64,000 nucleotides of DNA from Flavobacterium amniphilum (GTDB lineage Bacteria > Bacteroidota > Bacteroidia > Flavobacteriales > Flavobacteriaceae), in assembly GCF_023634845.1 (NCBI RefSeq), contig NZ_JAMLJL010000002.1:62001-126000 (forward strand), given 5' to 3'. The translations under genes were made by a program, and so were the position numbers. The stretch's first letter is position 1. The number at the start of each line of letters is the position of its first letter. The notes beneath the pieces are model-generated. The model saw only the letters and a list, made by a program, of their open reading frames with translations. It had not been told where the DNA came from and made no database searches. This document shows, in pieces, positions 27,173-35,985 of the stretch.

Positions 27173-28165
27173 TTAAAGCATTGAAATTCCCAAACCGGGC
27201 TTTTCTGATAATTGAATTTTTCCGTTTATAATTTTACTTCCATCGGCTATATCATTAGCTATTAAATTAGCTCCGTCTAAGTCTGCATAATCAGCTAATG
27301 GAGCTAAAAACGCTCCGGCTGAAATCCCTACGGTTGATTCGGTCATACAACCAATCATTATTTTAAAGTCCAAGTCCCTGGCCGTTTTTATAAGTTCCAA
27401 TGCCGGCGTTAAACCGCCACATTTGACCAATTTTATATTGACACTTTTATAATGCGGTTGCAAAGAACGTAAATTTTCAATAGTCTGACAATCTTCATCA
27501 GCCATCCAATTTGCATGCAAATTTCTGTTTAATATTGAATAATATCCTATTGGCATCGGCTGTTCGATATAGGTAAACTGTGCTGAATCAATATTTTGCT
27601 GCAGTTTACCACAGTCGATTTCGGTAAAACTCCCATTTGAATCCAAAGCTATTGATTGTTCTAATTCAGAAAACCGACGGATTATTTTTTCATCAAAACC
27701 TTTGCATTTAACCTTGAAATTAGACCAATTGGATTTTTTAATCTTTTCAATTTGCTCATCAATAGACGCCACACTTATGGTTATGGAAGAATCCGGCAAG
27801 TGATTTGGTCTGATTTTATTGAGTTCCAAAAAATTTTTATTCTCCAATTTACCGAATAAATCCCAGTAGGCACAATCCAGGGCAGATGTTAAAAAACTGG
27901 ATAAATTTAATTTCAATAAAAAACTGTAAAATTCTAAAGGATAGAGCATTTTACTTGACTCAATTAAAGTCTTACTTAAGTTTAATTGATTCATAAGATC
28001 ATTTAAATCGATCCCATAATAATCAATGGAAGTACATTCACCGTACCCAGTAAATCCGTAATGTGAAAGAGAAATGATAAGCGCTTCCCGATGTGTATAA
28101 TTTCCATACGAAATAGAAAAAGTCTCTTTGAGTTGTAAGGTAACAATCTGCCAGTTTAATTGCAT
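27173..28165 (-). CDS. Enolase-superfamily dipeptide epimerase (L-Ala-D/L-Glu type)
   Basis: 330 residues from the ATG at 28165. An upstream ATG at 28213 is in frame but would place the N-terminus over the SRP RNA terminator, so I reject it. Enolase-superfamily features are seen: FKVKCKG (KxK), metal ligands in ALDSNGS, IEQPM and ADEDCQ, and NIKLVKCGGL with the second catalytic lysine. The C-terminal GCMTESTVGISA and YADLDGA are typical of dipeptide epimerases that recycle murein peptides, and separate it from MenC. The true dipeptide specificity cannot be read from sequence. Followed by the SDR gene. Confidence 0.85.
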   Translation of the reverse strand: MQLNWQIVTLQLKETFSISYGNYTHREALIISLSHYGFTGYGECTSIDYYGIDLNDLMNQLNLSKTLIESSKMLYPLEFYSFLLKLNLSSFLTSALDCAYWDLFGKLENKNFLELNKIRPNHLPDSSITISVASIDEQIEKIKKSNWSNFKVKCKGFDEKIIRRFSELEQSIALDSNGSFTEIDCGKLQQNIDSAQFTYIEQPMPIGYYSILNRNLHANWMADEDCQTIENLRSLQPHYKSVNIKLVKCGGLTPALELIKTARDLDFKIMIGCMTESTVGISAGAFLAPLADYADLDGANLIANDIADGSKIINGKIQLSEKPGLGISML

Positions 28166-28187
28166 TGGGAATTTTTGCCTTAAAAAT

Positions 28188-28209
28188 AAAAAATCCCGAA
28201 CAATCGGGA
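28188..28209 (-). terminator. Terminator of the SRP RNA gene
   Basis: On the minus strand TCCCGA, loop TTGT, TCGGGA, then a T run (fwd 28188-28209), 34 bases past the closing stem of the RNA and before the epimerase start. Confidence 0.85.
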
Positions 28210-28242
28210 CCACAAATTCTGAATTACTTTAAGAAAAAAAAT

Positions 28243-28336
28243 GGCAAGCTACCTACATCGCACCGCTACAACCGCATACCTTTGCTGTGTTCCCACCCTG
28301 GAGGAGTCTGCAGGAGCTGGTCGTGTAGGACTTGCC
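28243..28336 (-). ncRNA. ffs: Signal recognition particle RNA, small bacterial type (4.5S)
   Basis: Minus strand RNA of about 94-100 bases that folds into one long hairpin: ends GGCAAG and CTTGCC pair, and the apex holds the conserved SRP domain IV, with GTG-GGAA-CAC tetraloop hairpin, preceded by CCAGG and followed by CAGCAAAGGTA (the asymmetric and symmetric loops bound by Ffh). A consensus promoter ends a few bases before it and an intrinsic terminator follows, which fixes the strand. Partner of Ffh/FtsY in membrane protein targeting. The ends are approximate to a few bases. Confidence 0.92.
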
Positions 28337-28340
28337 GCTG

Positions 28341-28370
28341 CAAATATACAATCTTTTTGTATTTTTGCAA
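28341..28370 (-). promoter_or_regulatory. SRP RNA promoter
   Basis: Minus strand TTG (28370-28368), 19 bases, TATATTTG (28348-28341): exact sigma-ABfr consensus with ideal spacing, immediately upstream of the RNA 5' end. It lies in the gap divergent from the glutaminyl cyclase gene. Confidence 0.85.
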
Positions 28371-28425
28371 GCGTATTTGTTAATGTAAAACTCCTTTGTA
28401 TATTGTATTCGAAAAATAATTCATA

Positions 28426-29496
28426 ATGAAAAAATATAACTTATTAGCATTCACTTCATTAGTATTGCTTCTAACCAACTGTGCAGGTGATAAAAAAAAT
28501 TTATTTTCTATCGATGATTCTAAATTTAAACTGATATACCATCAAAATGACAATGTGTCTTTATTGGTAAAGAACAAAAAAGACAAGACAATTGATTCAG
28601 TTGTTTACTTCAATGGTGAAAAAAGAATTGGATCGGTAAAAGGAAATACTGCTTTCAATTATAGTCTGAAAGAACAAAAATTAGGTTATCAAAGTCTGAA
28701 AGCCGTTATTTACTTTGAAGGTGATTCAACTAAAACGGAAGAATCCAGAATTGAATTAGTCTCACATATTGAACCAAAATTACTGGATTATACCATTTTA
28801 AACACTTACCCACACGATATCAAAGCATATACCCAAGGCTTGGAATTCCACAAGGATACTTTATTTGAAGGAACCGGAAACGGTGCAGGAAACGGAACAG
28901 GTCTGCGCGGCGTGTCCAGTTTAAGAAAAACCGATTATAAAACCGGAAAAGTCCTGAAAAAAGTAGAATTAGGGGTTGATTATTTCGGTGAAGGAATTAC
29001 CGTACTTAATAATAAGGTTTACCAATTAACATGGTTGAATAATGAAGGCTATGTTTATAATGCCGATACATTTAAAAAAGAGAAAACTTTCAAATACTTC
29101 AAAAAAATGGAAGGATGGGGTTTAACGAATGATGGTAAGAACTTATATCAAAGTGACGGAACAGAAAGAATCACGTTACTGAATCCTGAAACATTTCAGG
29201 AAGTTGATTTCATAAATGTATATACTGCCAATAATAAAATTAAAGCCGTAAACGAATTAGAATGGATTGACGGTAAAATTTATGCAAATATTTACCAAAT
29301 GGACGCACTGGCTATTATTGACCCTAAATCAGGTGCAGTTGAAGCTGTAATTGATTTATCAAAATTAAAAAGTAAAGTCACACAACATCCTGATGTCGAT
29401 GTTTTAAACGGAATCGCTTATAATCCAAAGACAAAAACGATTTTTGTAACGGGAAAAAACTGGGATAAAATGTTTGAGATTAAAATTAACCATTAA
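28426..29496 (+). CDS. Glutaminyl-peptide cyclotransferase (bacterial type) lipoprotein
   Basis: 356 residues. Lipobox LTNC near residue 20 predicts a periplasm-facing lipoprotein. The C-terminal about 260 residues are the five-bladed propeller of bacterial/plant-type glutaminyl cyclases, with NTYPHDIKAYTQGLEF, FEGTGN, SSLRK, YFGEGITV, GWGLTNDGKNLYQSDGT, NELEWIDGKIYANIY and a late VLNGIAYNPKTKTIFVTGKNW. It forms N-terminal pyroglutamate on exported proteins, which is common in Bacteroidota whose mature proteins often begin with Gln. The first about 110 residues form an extra beta domain found in Bacteroidota versions. Own terminator downstream. Confidence 0.9.
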   Translation: MKKYNLLAFTSLVLLLTNCAGDKKNLFSIDDSKFKLIYHQNDNVSLLVKNKKDKTIDSVVYFNGEKRIGSVKGNTAFNYSLKEQKLGYQSLKAVIYFEGDSTKTEESRIELVSHIEPKLLDYTILNTYPHDIKAYTQGLEFHKDTLFEGTGNGAGNGTGLRGVSSLRKTDYKTGKVLKKVELGVDYFGEGITVLNNKVYQLTWLNNEGYVYNADTFKKEKTFKYFKKMEGWGLTNDGKNLYQSDGTERITLLNPETFQEVDFINVYTANNKIKAVNELEWIDGKIYANIYQMDALAIIDPKSGAVEAVIDLSKLKSKVTQHPDVDVLNGIAYNPKTKTIFVTGKNWDKMFEIKINH

Positions 29497-29529
29497 TTTT
29501 TTTATCTTCCCTCCCAACCTTTTTATATC

Positions 29530-29566
29530 AAATGGTCTCTATGTAAATATAGACCATTTTTATTTT
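29530..29566 (+). terminator. Terminator after the glutaminyl cyclase gene
   Basis: AAATGGTCT (29530-29538) pairs with AGACCATTT (29551-29559), with further TAT/ATA pairing in the loop, followed by T-rich sequence. Confidence 0.8.
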
Positions 29567-29573
29567 ATAAGCT

Positions 29574-30281
29574 ATGAGAAAACTACAACTATCGATACCG
29601 GAACCCTGTCACGAAAACTGGGTTAAAATGACTCCCGTTGAAAAAGGAAAATTTTGTGCAGCCTGTCAGAAAAATGTTATTGATTTTTCAAAATCAACCG
29701 ACAGGGAAATCATCAATGCATATCAAAAGGATAAAAATTTATGTGGACGATTTTTAAACACACAATTAGACAGGGAATTGATAATTCCAAAAGAAAGAAA
29801 ATCTGTTTGGCTGGCTTCCCTATTCTTCGGAATGATTTCATTATTCGATACTAAAGTAAATGCTCAGGAAAAACCAAAAACGGAACAAACTGATGCAAAA
29901 AACCTTAATTCCGGGAAGTCTACAACTGAAATAAAAACACAAAACGAAAGAAAGACAATCACTGGAATTGTAAGTGATGCAACCGGGCCAATTCCTGGAG
30001 CAAATATTATCGTACAAGGTACAACCAGAGGTGTTCAATCTAATTTCGACGGAACCTACAGTATAAATGCGGAAGAAGGTGAAAGATTGGTTTATTCTTT
30101 TATGGGAATGAAGGAAATCACAAAAACAGTTGGTAAATCAACTGTAATAAATGCTGTTTTGCCAGACGACAATAGCTTCTTAACAACAGGATTAGTAATC
30201 ACTGGAGAAATTAACGAACCAAGAAAAAGACCGTATACCGAAAGAGCTTACCGTGTTGTTGAAACTTGGTTTGAATATTAA
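29574..30281 (+). CDS. Cys4-domain / membrane anchor / CarboxypepD_reg-like protein, paralogue 1 of 3
   Basis: 235 residues. The N-terminal about 75 residues carry C12, C28, C31 and C57 plus H13 in the pattern PCHENW, KGKFCAACQKNV, DREI and LCGRF, which looks like a zinc or redox site. A hydrophobic segment (about 78-95, WLASLFFGMISLF) then a variable linker leads to a beta domain (about 122-200) of the CarboxypepD_reg/CNA-B type (GIVSDATGPIPGANIIVQGT...FDGTYSI), as found at the N-terminus of SusC/TonB receptors. I know the same Cys module from Bacteroidota TonB-like proteins. The C-terminus ends RAYRVVETWFEY. First of three tandem copies; function unknown. Confidence 0.8.
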   Translation: MRKLQLSIPEPCHENWVKMTPVEKGKFCAACQKNVIDFSKSTDREIINAYQKDKNLCGRFLNTQLDRELIIPKERKSVWLASLFFGMISLFDTKVNAQEKPKTEQTDAKNLNSGKSTTEIKTQNERKTITGIVSDATGPIPGANIIVQGTTRGVQSNFDGTYSINAEEGERLVYSFMGMKEITKTVGKSTVINAVLPDDNSFLTTGLVITGEINEPRKRPYTERAYRVVETWFEY

Positions 30282-30297
30282 TACAACATTCCTAATT

Positions 30298-31005
30298 ATG
30301 AAAAGATTACATTTATCCATACCGGAACCCTGTCACGAAAACTGGCAACAAATGACACCTGCTGAAAAAGGAAGATTTTGTGCAGCCTGCCAGAAAAATG
30401 TGCATGATTTTACAAAGTCAACTGACAGAGAAATTATTAAGGCTTATGAAAAAGACCAAAAATTGTGTGGTCGTTTTTTGAATACACAATTAGACAGAGA
30501 ATTAATGATTCCGAGAAAAAGAAAATCGTTGTGGTTGGCTTCAGTGTTTTTGGGAATGATTTCTATGTGGAATACTAAAGCAAATGCTCAGGAAAAACCA
30601 AAAACAGAACAAAATGATACCAAAAACTTGGATTCCGGAAAATCTGATACTAATATAAAATCACAAGGAGCAGAAAAAACAATTACAGGAACCGTAAGTG
30701 ATGCAACTGGTCCAATTCCTCTAGCAAATATTGTAGTGCAAGGAACTACAAGAGGTGTAGAGGCTGATTTCGAAGGAAAATACAGTATTGTAGTTAAAGA
30801 AGGTGAAAAACTGACATTCTCCTTTATGGGCATGGAAGATATTACCAAAACAATTAACAGTCAATCATCCATTATAAATGTACTTCTGAAAGACGAAATT
30901 ACTGACAAACATATAATTCAGGTTGTCGGTGGTTACCCAATCAGACGCAGTACCAATTTTATAGAAAGAGCTTACCGTGTAGTGGAAACTTGGTTTGAAG
31001 AATAA
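30298..31005 (+). CDS. Cys4-domain / membrane anchor / CarboxypepD_reg-like protein, paralogue 2 of 3
   Basis: 235 residues from the ATG at 30298 (an in-frame TTG at 30253 would overlap paralogue 1). Same architecture as its neighbours: IPEPCHENW, RFCAACQKNV, CGRF, hydrophobic segment near 78-95 ending KANAQ, linker rich in Lys/Asp/Ser, and the beta domain with ITGTVSDATGPIPLANIVVQGT and FEGKYSI. It shares the ending RAYRVVETWFE with paralogue 1. The gap to paralogue 1 is 16 bases and to paralogue 3 is 7 bases, so the three form an operon created by tandem duplication. Confidence 0.8.
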   Translation: MKRLHLSIPEPCHENWQQMTPAEKGRFCAACQKNVHDFTKSTDREIIKAYEKDQKLCGRFLNTQLDRELMIPRKRKSLWLASVFLGMISMWNTKANAQEKPKTEQNDTKNLDSGKSDTNIKSQGAEKTITGTVSDATGPIPLANIVVQGTTRGVEADFEGKYSIVVKEGEKLTFSFMGMEDITKTINSQSSIINVLLKDEITDKHIIQVVGGYPIRRSTNFIERAYRVVETWFEE

Positions 31006-31012
31006 TAAACAG

Positions 31013-31675
31013 ATGAAAAAATTACAACTATATATACCAGAACCCTGCCACGAAAACTGGCAACAAATGACACCTGCTGAAAAAGGAAGATTTTGTGGAG
31101 CCTGCCAGAAAAATGTGCATGATTTTACAAAGTCAACTGACAGAGAAATCATAAATGCATACGAAAAGGATAAAAATTTATGTGGACGTTTTCTCAACAC
31201 ACAATTAGACCGGGATTTAATTATTCCGAAAGAACGAAAATCAGTTTGGCTGGCTTCAGTGTTTTTTGGATTTATTTTTCTAATATCGAGCAAGACTATA
31301 GCACAAGGCAAACCAAGAATAGAATCAACAAAAATCAAAAACGATAATACAAGAAGTACAGTAACAAAATCTGAGAATAGGACGCTTAAAAAATTAGTTA
31401 CTGGTACAGTAAATGATAATATAGGACCTTTACCAGGAGCAGTTATTTCTGTTAAAGGAACTAACCTAAAAACCGAAACCAGCTTTGACGGCAAATACAG
31501 TATTATGGTTAAAGAAGGAGATGCATTAATTTTTTTCTTTAAAGGAATGAATGATGTAACCAAAATCATCAGTACTTCAAATATTATGAATGTAAAAATG
31601 ACGGATAATTATTCCGGTGCAACAGAAGAAAAAATCATAAGAACCGGTGGAATAAAAAGAAAAAAGAAACTATAA
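31013..31675 (+). CDS. Cys4-domain / membrane anchor / CarboxypepD_reg-like protein, paralogue 3 of 3
   Basis: 220 residues from the ATG at 31013 (the frame is open from 30995 but that overlaps paralogue 2). The Cys4 module is kept nearly identical (IPEPCHENW, RFCGACQKNV, CGRF), while the hydrophobic segment, linker and beta domain have diverged more (VTGTVNDNIGPLPGAVISVKGT, FDGKYSI). The common RAYRVVETWFE ending is missing and is replaced by a basic tail, GGIKRKKKL, so a C-terminal partner contact may have been lost or changed. Last gene before a strong terminator. Confidence 0.78.
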   Translation: MKKLQLYIPEPCHENWQQMTPAEKGRFCGACQKNVHDFTKSTDREIINAYEKDKNLCGRFLNTQLDRDLIIPKERKSVWLASVFFGFIFLISSKTIAQGKPRIESTKIKNDNTRSTVTKSENRTLKKLVTGTVNDNIGPLPGAVISVKGTNLKTETSFDGKYSIMVKEGDALIFFFKGMNDVTKIISTSNIMNVKMTDNYSGATEEKIIRTGGIKRKKKL

Positions 31676-31684
31676 TTTGTTAGT

Positions 31685-31716
31685 ATAAAAAAACGGGCAT
31701 TTGCCCGTTTTTTTAT
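31685..31716. terminator. Bidirectional terminator after the paralogue operon
   Basis: TATAAAAAAACGGGCA and TGCCCGTTTTTTTATA pair perfectly around a 2-base loop. It can serve the plus-strand operon and the converging gene at 31733. Confidence 0.92.
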
Positions 31717-31732
31717 ACATCTTCAGTACCTA

Positions 31733-32305
31733 TTATTTTTTTACTTCGTAACGGGATGTTTTCTCGTTGTAAGCGTATTTAGTAGATTTTGTTTTGTTTT
31801 TCAGCAAAAACTCTCCATTTGGCAACAATTGGAATTCAAATCCTTCACTTCTCTTCTTGTATTGGGTTTCAGAAGCTGTCTTTAATTTATCAAGGAAAAC
31901 AATTTCCTGAACTTCAACAGCCTTTTGGGTATTTCCAATCAATAACGTTTTTGTTGCAGGATTCCACAATTGATTTTCAGTTACGGCTGCTGTTTCTTTT
32001 TTAAGTTTTGTATCTGTTTTTACCGTTTCATTCCAAGTTACACAGTAGAAAGTATTGGTTTTAACTTTAACAGGAGTAATTTTTACATTCGCAGGATTAA
32101 AATCGGTACGGCTTTTAGTTAACAGCATGCTGTCTTTTGCCACAACCAGAAATAAATCTTTCTTTTTATTATAGGCAACAGACGCGTCACCGGATTTAGC
32201 AAGGACTCCGGCTGAAGCGGAAGCAGTTGAGGCTTTCTTTTTTTTCTTTTGTCCGTAAGATAAACTCACCGACAATACCATTAATAGTAGTGCAATTTTT
32301 TTCAT
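31733..32305 (-). CDS. Hypothetical exported protein
   Basis: 190 residues, not recognised. It has a signal peptide (about 1-18, SLSYGQ), so it is probably periplasmic, followed by a short Lys run (KKKKK) and an Ala/Ser linker. The rest is beta-strand-like with alternating polar and hydrophobic residues; a C-terminal segment (FEFQLLPNGEFLLKNKTKSTKYAYNEKTSRYEV) suggests a small beta domain. One Cys only (YCVTW). Single-gene unit that converges on the Cys4 paralogue operon. Confidence 0.65.
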   Translation of the reverse strand: MKKIALLLMVLSVSLSYGQKKKKKASTASASAGVLAKSGDASVAYNKKKDLFLVVAKDSMLLTKSRTDFNPANVKITPVKVKTNTFYCVTWNETVKTDTKLKKETAAVTENQLWNPATKTLLIGNTQKAVEVQEIVFLDKLKTASETQYKKRSEGFEFQLLPNGEFLLKNKTKSTKYAYNEKTSRYEVKK

Positions 32306-32352
32306 TGTTTATAAGTTATTTGGTTTGCCAAGATATTAAAAATATCTTACCA

Positions 32353-32384
32353 AAAACAAAAATCACGCCAAAAAAAGCGTGATT
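32353..32384 (-). terminator. Terminator of the mgsA transcript
   Basis: AATCACGC (32361-32368) and GCGTGATT (32377-32384) form a perfect 8-pair stem; on the minus strand a T-rich tail follows. It begins 5 bases after the mgsA stop. Confidence 0.85.
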
Positions 32385-32388
32385 GATT

Positions 32389-32757
32389 TTATTCTGCAAT
32401 TGCATTCAACAAAAGCTGCGCGGTAGCTTCATTTGTAGCCAATGGTACATTGTGTACATCACAAATCCTTATCAGCATATTGATATCCGGTTCGTGTGGA
32501 TGACTGCTCATCGGATCTTTGAAAAACAAAACCATTTTGCATTTTCCTTCAGCAACCCGGGCTGCAATTTGAGCATCACCTCCCATTGGACCACTCAGTA
32601 ATTTCTTTACTTTGATCCCTGCTCCTTCCGCTTTACTTCCGGTAGTGCCGGTAGCTATGATTTTAATATTTTCTTTATGTAATATTTCGATGTTTTTATT
32701 TAAAAACTGCACCATATCGGCTTTTTTACCGTCATGTGCGATTATGGCAATTTCCAT
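32389..32757 (-). CDS. mgsA: Methylglyoxal synthase
   Basis: 122 residues. Converts dihydroxyacetone phosphate to methylglyoxal and phosphate, a bypass that relieves sugar-phosphate overload. All hallmarks are present: IAHDGKK at the start, phosphate-binding GTTGSKAEG (37-45), the catalytic aspartate in SGPMGGDAQIAARV (D61), and FFKDPMSSHPHEPDI with the gating histidine (H88). It starts 2 bases after the stop of the BadF-type kinase gene, so both are co-transcribed. Glycolytic genes gapA and pfkA lie just upstream on the same strand. Confidence 0.95.
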   Translation of the reverse strand: MEIAIIAHDGKKADMVQFLNKNIEILHKENIKIIATGTTGSKAEGAGIKVKKLLSGPMGGDAQIAARVAEGKCKMVLFFKDPMSSHPHEPDINMLIRICDVHNVPLATNEATAQLLLNAIAE

Positions 32758-32759
32758 GA

Positions 32760-33611
32760 TTATTTGTTTAAAACGTGATATTCGATTAACCCGTCTATAG
32801 GTCGGCGTAACACATTACCCAACTGGATTTTGTGTTTGTCCAAAACACTTTGCAATTCATCTTTTAAATAGAACGCAATCGAACCGATGAAATGCACAGG
32901 AACTTCTTTATAATTATCAAATTGTTTGATATAATTTTCGACAAATGATTCCATTTCTTCAAAAATATACTGACGGCAAAATTCGGTGTCTTTGTGTTTG
33001 ATCAGGAATTTTGCAAAAGTGGCCAAATACGCATTCGGATTGGGTTCTTTGTACAAATTATGTTTCACCGGATCCGGTTCAACATTATAGGTCGTTTCAA
33101 ATTCCTGAGCCAGATCAGCCGGCATCTTGTTGAAATAATAACCTCTCAATAAATGACGTCCGAAACGGTTTCCGGAGCAGTCATCCATAGCGATATAACC
33201 TAACGACTGTACTTTTTGGTGCAAAACATGGCCGTCAAAATAACTGCAATTTGAGCCTGTTCCCAAAATACTTACTATAGCCTTTTCACCTTTAGGCGTT
33301 GTGGCAAAAACCGCAGCATAGGTATCTTCATGCACCGTTACGGCCGCATTGGGGAAATATTCCTGAAAAACCTGAGTCAGGAAAATCTTCATGCGGTCTG
33401 TTCCACAACCTGCACCATAAAAAAACAAACTGGAAACCTGATTCTTATTATGAGAGATATCAAAACGGTCTTCCAGACGGTTGATAATTTCATCTTTTGA
33501 CAATACTTCCGGGTTTAATCCCAAAGATTGAGTGGTAAACAATACCTTTCCGGCATCATCAATGGCAATCCAGTCGGCCTTAGTAGAACCGCTATCTACG
33601 AGTAATTTCAT
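32760..33611 (-). CDS. BadF/BadG-type ATPase, N-acetylglucosamine kinase-like
   Basis: 283 residues of the ASKHA fold. Phosphate 1 motif LLVDSGSTKADW at the N-terminus, phosphate 2 motif SILGTGSNCSYF near 115, and SLGYIAMDDCSGNRFGR around 135. Bacteroidota proteins of this type resemble GlcNAc kinase-like proteins of the BadF/BadG/BcrA/BcrD family; there is no benzoyl-CoA reductase context, so a sugar or amino-sugar kinase is most likely (inference). It is coupled to mgsA (2-base gap), and one of the structured intergenic elements lies immediately upstream. Confidence 0.82.
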   Translation of the reverse strand: MKLLVDSGSTKADWIAIDDAGKVLFTTQSLGLNPEVLSKDEIINRLEDRFDISHNKNQVSSLFFYGAGCGTDRMKIFLTQVFQEYFPNAAVTVHEDTYAAVFATTPKGEKAIVSILGTGSNCSYFDGHVLHQKVQSLGYIAMDDCSGNRFGRHLLRGYYFNKMPADLAQEFETTYNVEPDPVKHNLYKEPNPNAYLATFAKFLIKHKDTEFCRQYIFEEMESFVENYIKQFDNYKEVPVHFIGSIAFYLKDELQSVLDKHKIQLGNVLRRPIDGLIEYHVLNK

Positions 33612-33636
33612 TAGTAAGTTTGAGTTTGAATTGCGA

Positions 33637-33730
33637 ACCTAGCCCTGATGGAAGCGGCATCCTTTTTTGTGGTCATTGAGGTTCTCGAAATGACCACAAA
33701 AAAGATACAGCGGACAGCAGGAATAGCTCC
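33637..33730 (+). ncRNA. Structured intergenic element, copy 2 of a dispersed Flavobacteriales family
   Basis: Contains a perfect 16-pair stem (33662-33677 with 33689-33704, arms starting CTTTTTTGTGG and ending CCACAAAAAAG) with an extra GAG/CTC inside the loop. It is flanked on the left by GATGGAAGCGGCATC and on the right by GATACAGCGGACAGC. The flanks and stem base match copy 1 at 26063 read on the opposite strand, while the tip of the hairpin differs, i.e. the ends are conserved and the tip is covariant or variable. It lies between gapA and the kinase gene. Function unknown. Confidence 0.6.
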
Positions 33731-33741
33731 AAAAAAAATTA

Positions 33742-33773
33742 TAAAAAAACCCGTTAATACAACGACTAACGGG
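33742..33773 (-). terminator. Terminator after gapA
   Basis: CCCGTTA (33750-33756) and TAACGGG (33767-33773) form the stem; on the minus strand a T-rich run follows. Confidence 0.8.
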
Positions 33774-33790
33774 ATTATAAAGATATCAAA

Positions 33791-34816
<1,026 letters not shown>

Positions 34817-34873
34817 TTAAGCGGTATTTACTTAAAGTTATTATTTAAATAGATTAAATTTATAATAGTGGGG

Positions 34874-35860
34874 TTAAGTCGTCATGATATCGGAAACTCT
34901 TAACAATTCCTCGTCAATTTTTGAGCTTCCTTTGATGGCTTGTTCCAATGGTGTGAGCGCTACTTTATCCTGGTATAAACCGACCATGAAGTTTGATTTA
35001 CCTTCCAAAATGGATTCGACAGCTTTTACACCTAATCTTGAAGCCAATACACGGTCGAAACAAGATGGTGAGCCGCCGCGTTGCATATGTCCGAGTACAG
35101 AAACGCGCACGTCGTATTCAGGTAGGTTTTCTTCCACATATTCTTTAAGTTCGAATACGTTTTTACCAATTTTATCTCCTTCCGAAACCACCACGATGCT
35201 GGATGATTTTCCGGATGCTTTACTTTTTTGAAGTGATTCCAGTAAACGTTCCAATCCCAAATCTTCCTCAGGAATTAAAATTTCCTCTGCTCCTGCTCCG
35301 ATTCCGGCATTTAAAGCGATATGACCGGCATCTCGCCCCATAACCTCCACAAAAAATAAACGGTTGTGTGAACTGGCAGTATCACGGATTTTATCGATGG
35401 CTTCCACAACTGTATTCAAAGCCGTATCATAACCTAAAGTATGGCTGGTACCAAAAATATCATTGTCAATTGTTCCTGGAATTCCCATAACAGGATAACC
35501 AAACTCGTTATTGAAAATTTCAGCACCGGTAAAAGTTCCGTCACCACCAATAACTACCAAGGCATCGATTCCTGCATTCACTAAATTTTCGTGTGCTCTC
35601 TTACGGCCATCTGGAGTTTTAAAATCCATTGATCGAGCCGATTTAAGAATCGTTCCGCCTTTATTCACGATGTTGTTCACCGATCGCGGTCCCATTTCTT
35701 TGAAATCACCTTCAATCATTCCTTGATAACCGCGATAAATACCAATACATTCTACATTATGGTAAGCACAGGTCCGAACAACCGATCTGATGGCTGCGTT
35801 CATTCCCGGAGAATCACCTCCCGAGGTCAAAACGCCTATTTTTTTAATAATTTTTGACAT
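34874..35860 (-). CDS. pfkA: 6-phosphofructokinase
   Basis: 328 residues. TSGGDSPGMNAAIR (11-24), YRGYQGM, GGDGTFTGA and PGTIDNDI motifs, MGRDAGHIAL and HMQRGGSPSCFDR are all present as in ATP-dependent bacterial PfkA. Glycine rather than aspartate follows the Asp in GGDGT, which is the residue pattern for ATP rather than pyrophosphate as phosphoryl donor. It commits fructose 6-phosphate to glycolysis and is followed by gapA. Confidence 0.96.
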   Translation of the reverse strand: MSKIIKKIGVLTSGGDSPGMNAAIRSVVRTCAYHNVECIGIYRGYQGMIEGDFKEMGPRSVNNIVNKGGTILKSARSMDFKTPDGRKRAHENLVNAGIDALVVIGGDGTFTGAEIFNNEFGYPVMGIPGTIDNDIFGTSHTLGYDTALNTVVEAIDKIRDTASSHNRLFFVEVMGRDAGHIALNAGIGAGAEEILIPEEDLGLERLLESLQKSKASGKSSSIVVVSEGDKIGKNVFELKEYVEENLPEYDVRVSVLGHMQRGGSPSCFDRVLASRLGVKAVESILEGKSNFMVGLYQDKVALTPLEQAIKGSSKIDEELLRVSDIMTT

Positions 35861-35985
35861 TTAAAATTAATTATAATGTAAAATTACTAAAGAAATTCTG
35901 TTAAAAATCAAAGAAGTGTTAAATTATAAAAGAGGTGATAAATTTCAAACGTTTTCGTTAATAAGTTTTTAATAACCCGTTGGTT

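Noticed and set aside
28166..28213. Longer dipeptide epimerase start at 28213
   Set aside because: It would translate through the SRP RNA terminator; the ATG at 28165 fits the family N-terminus.
30865..31569. 234-residue ORF antisense to the third Cys4 paralogue
   Set aside because: It lies wholly opposite a well-supported gene family member, and its sequence is of the kind produced by reverse reading (Ser/Phe/Leu-rich).
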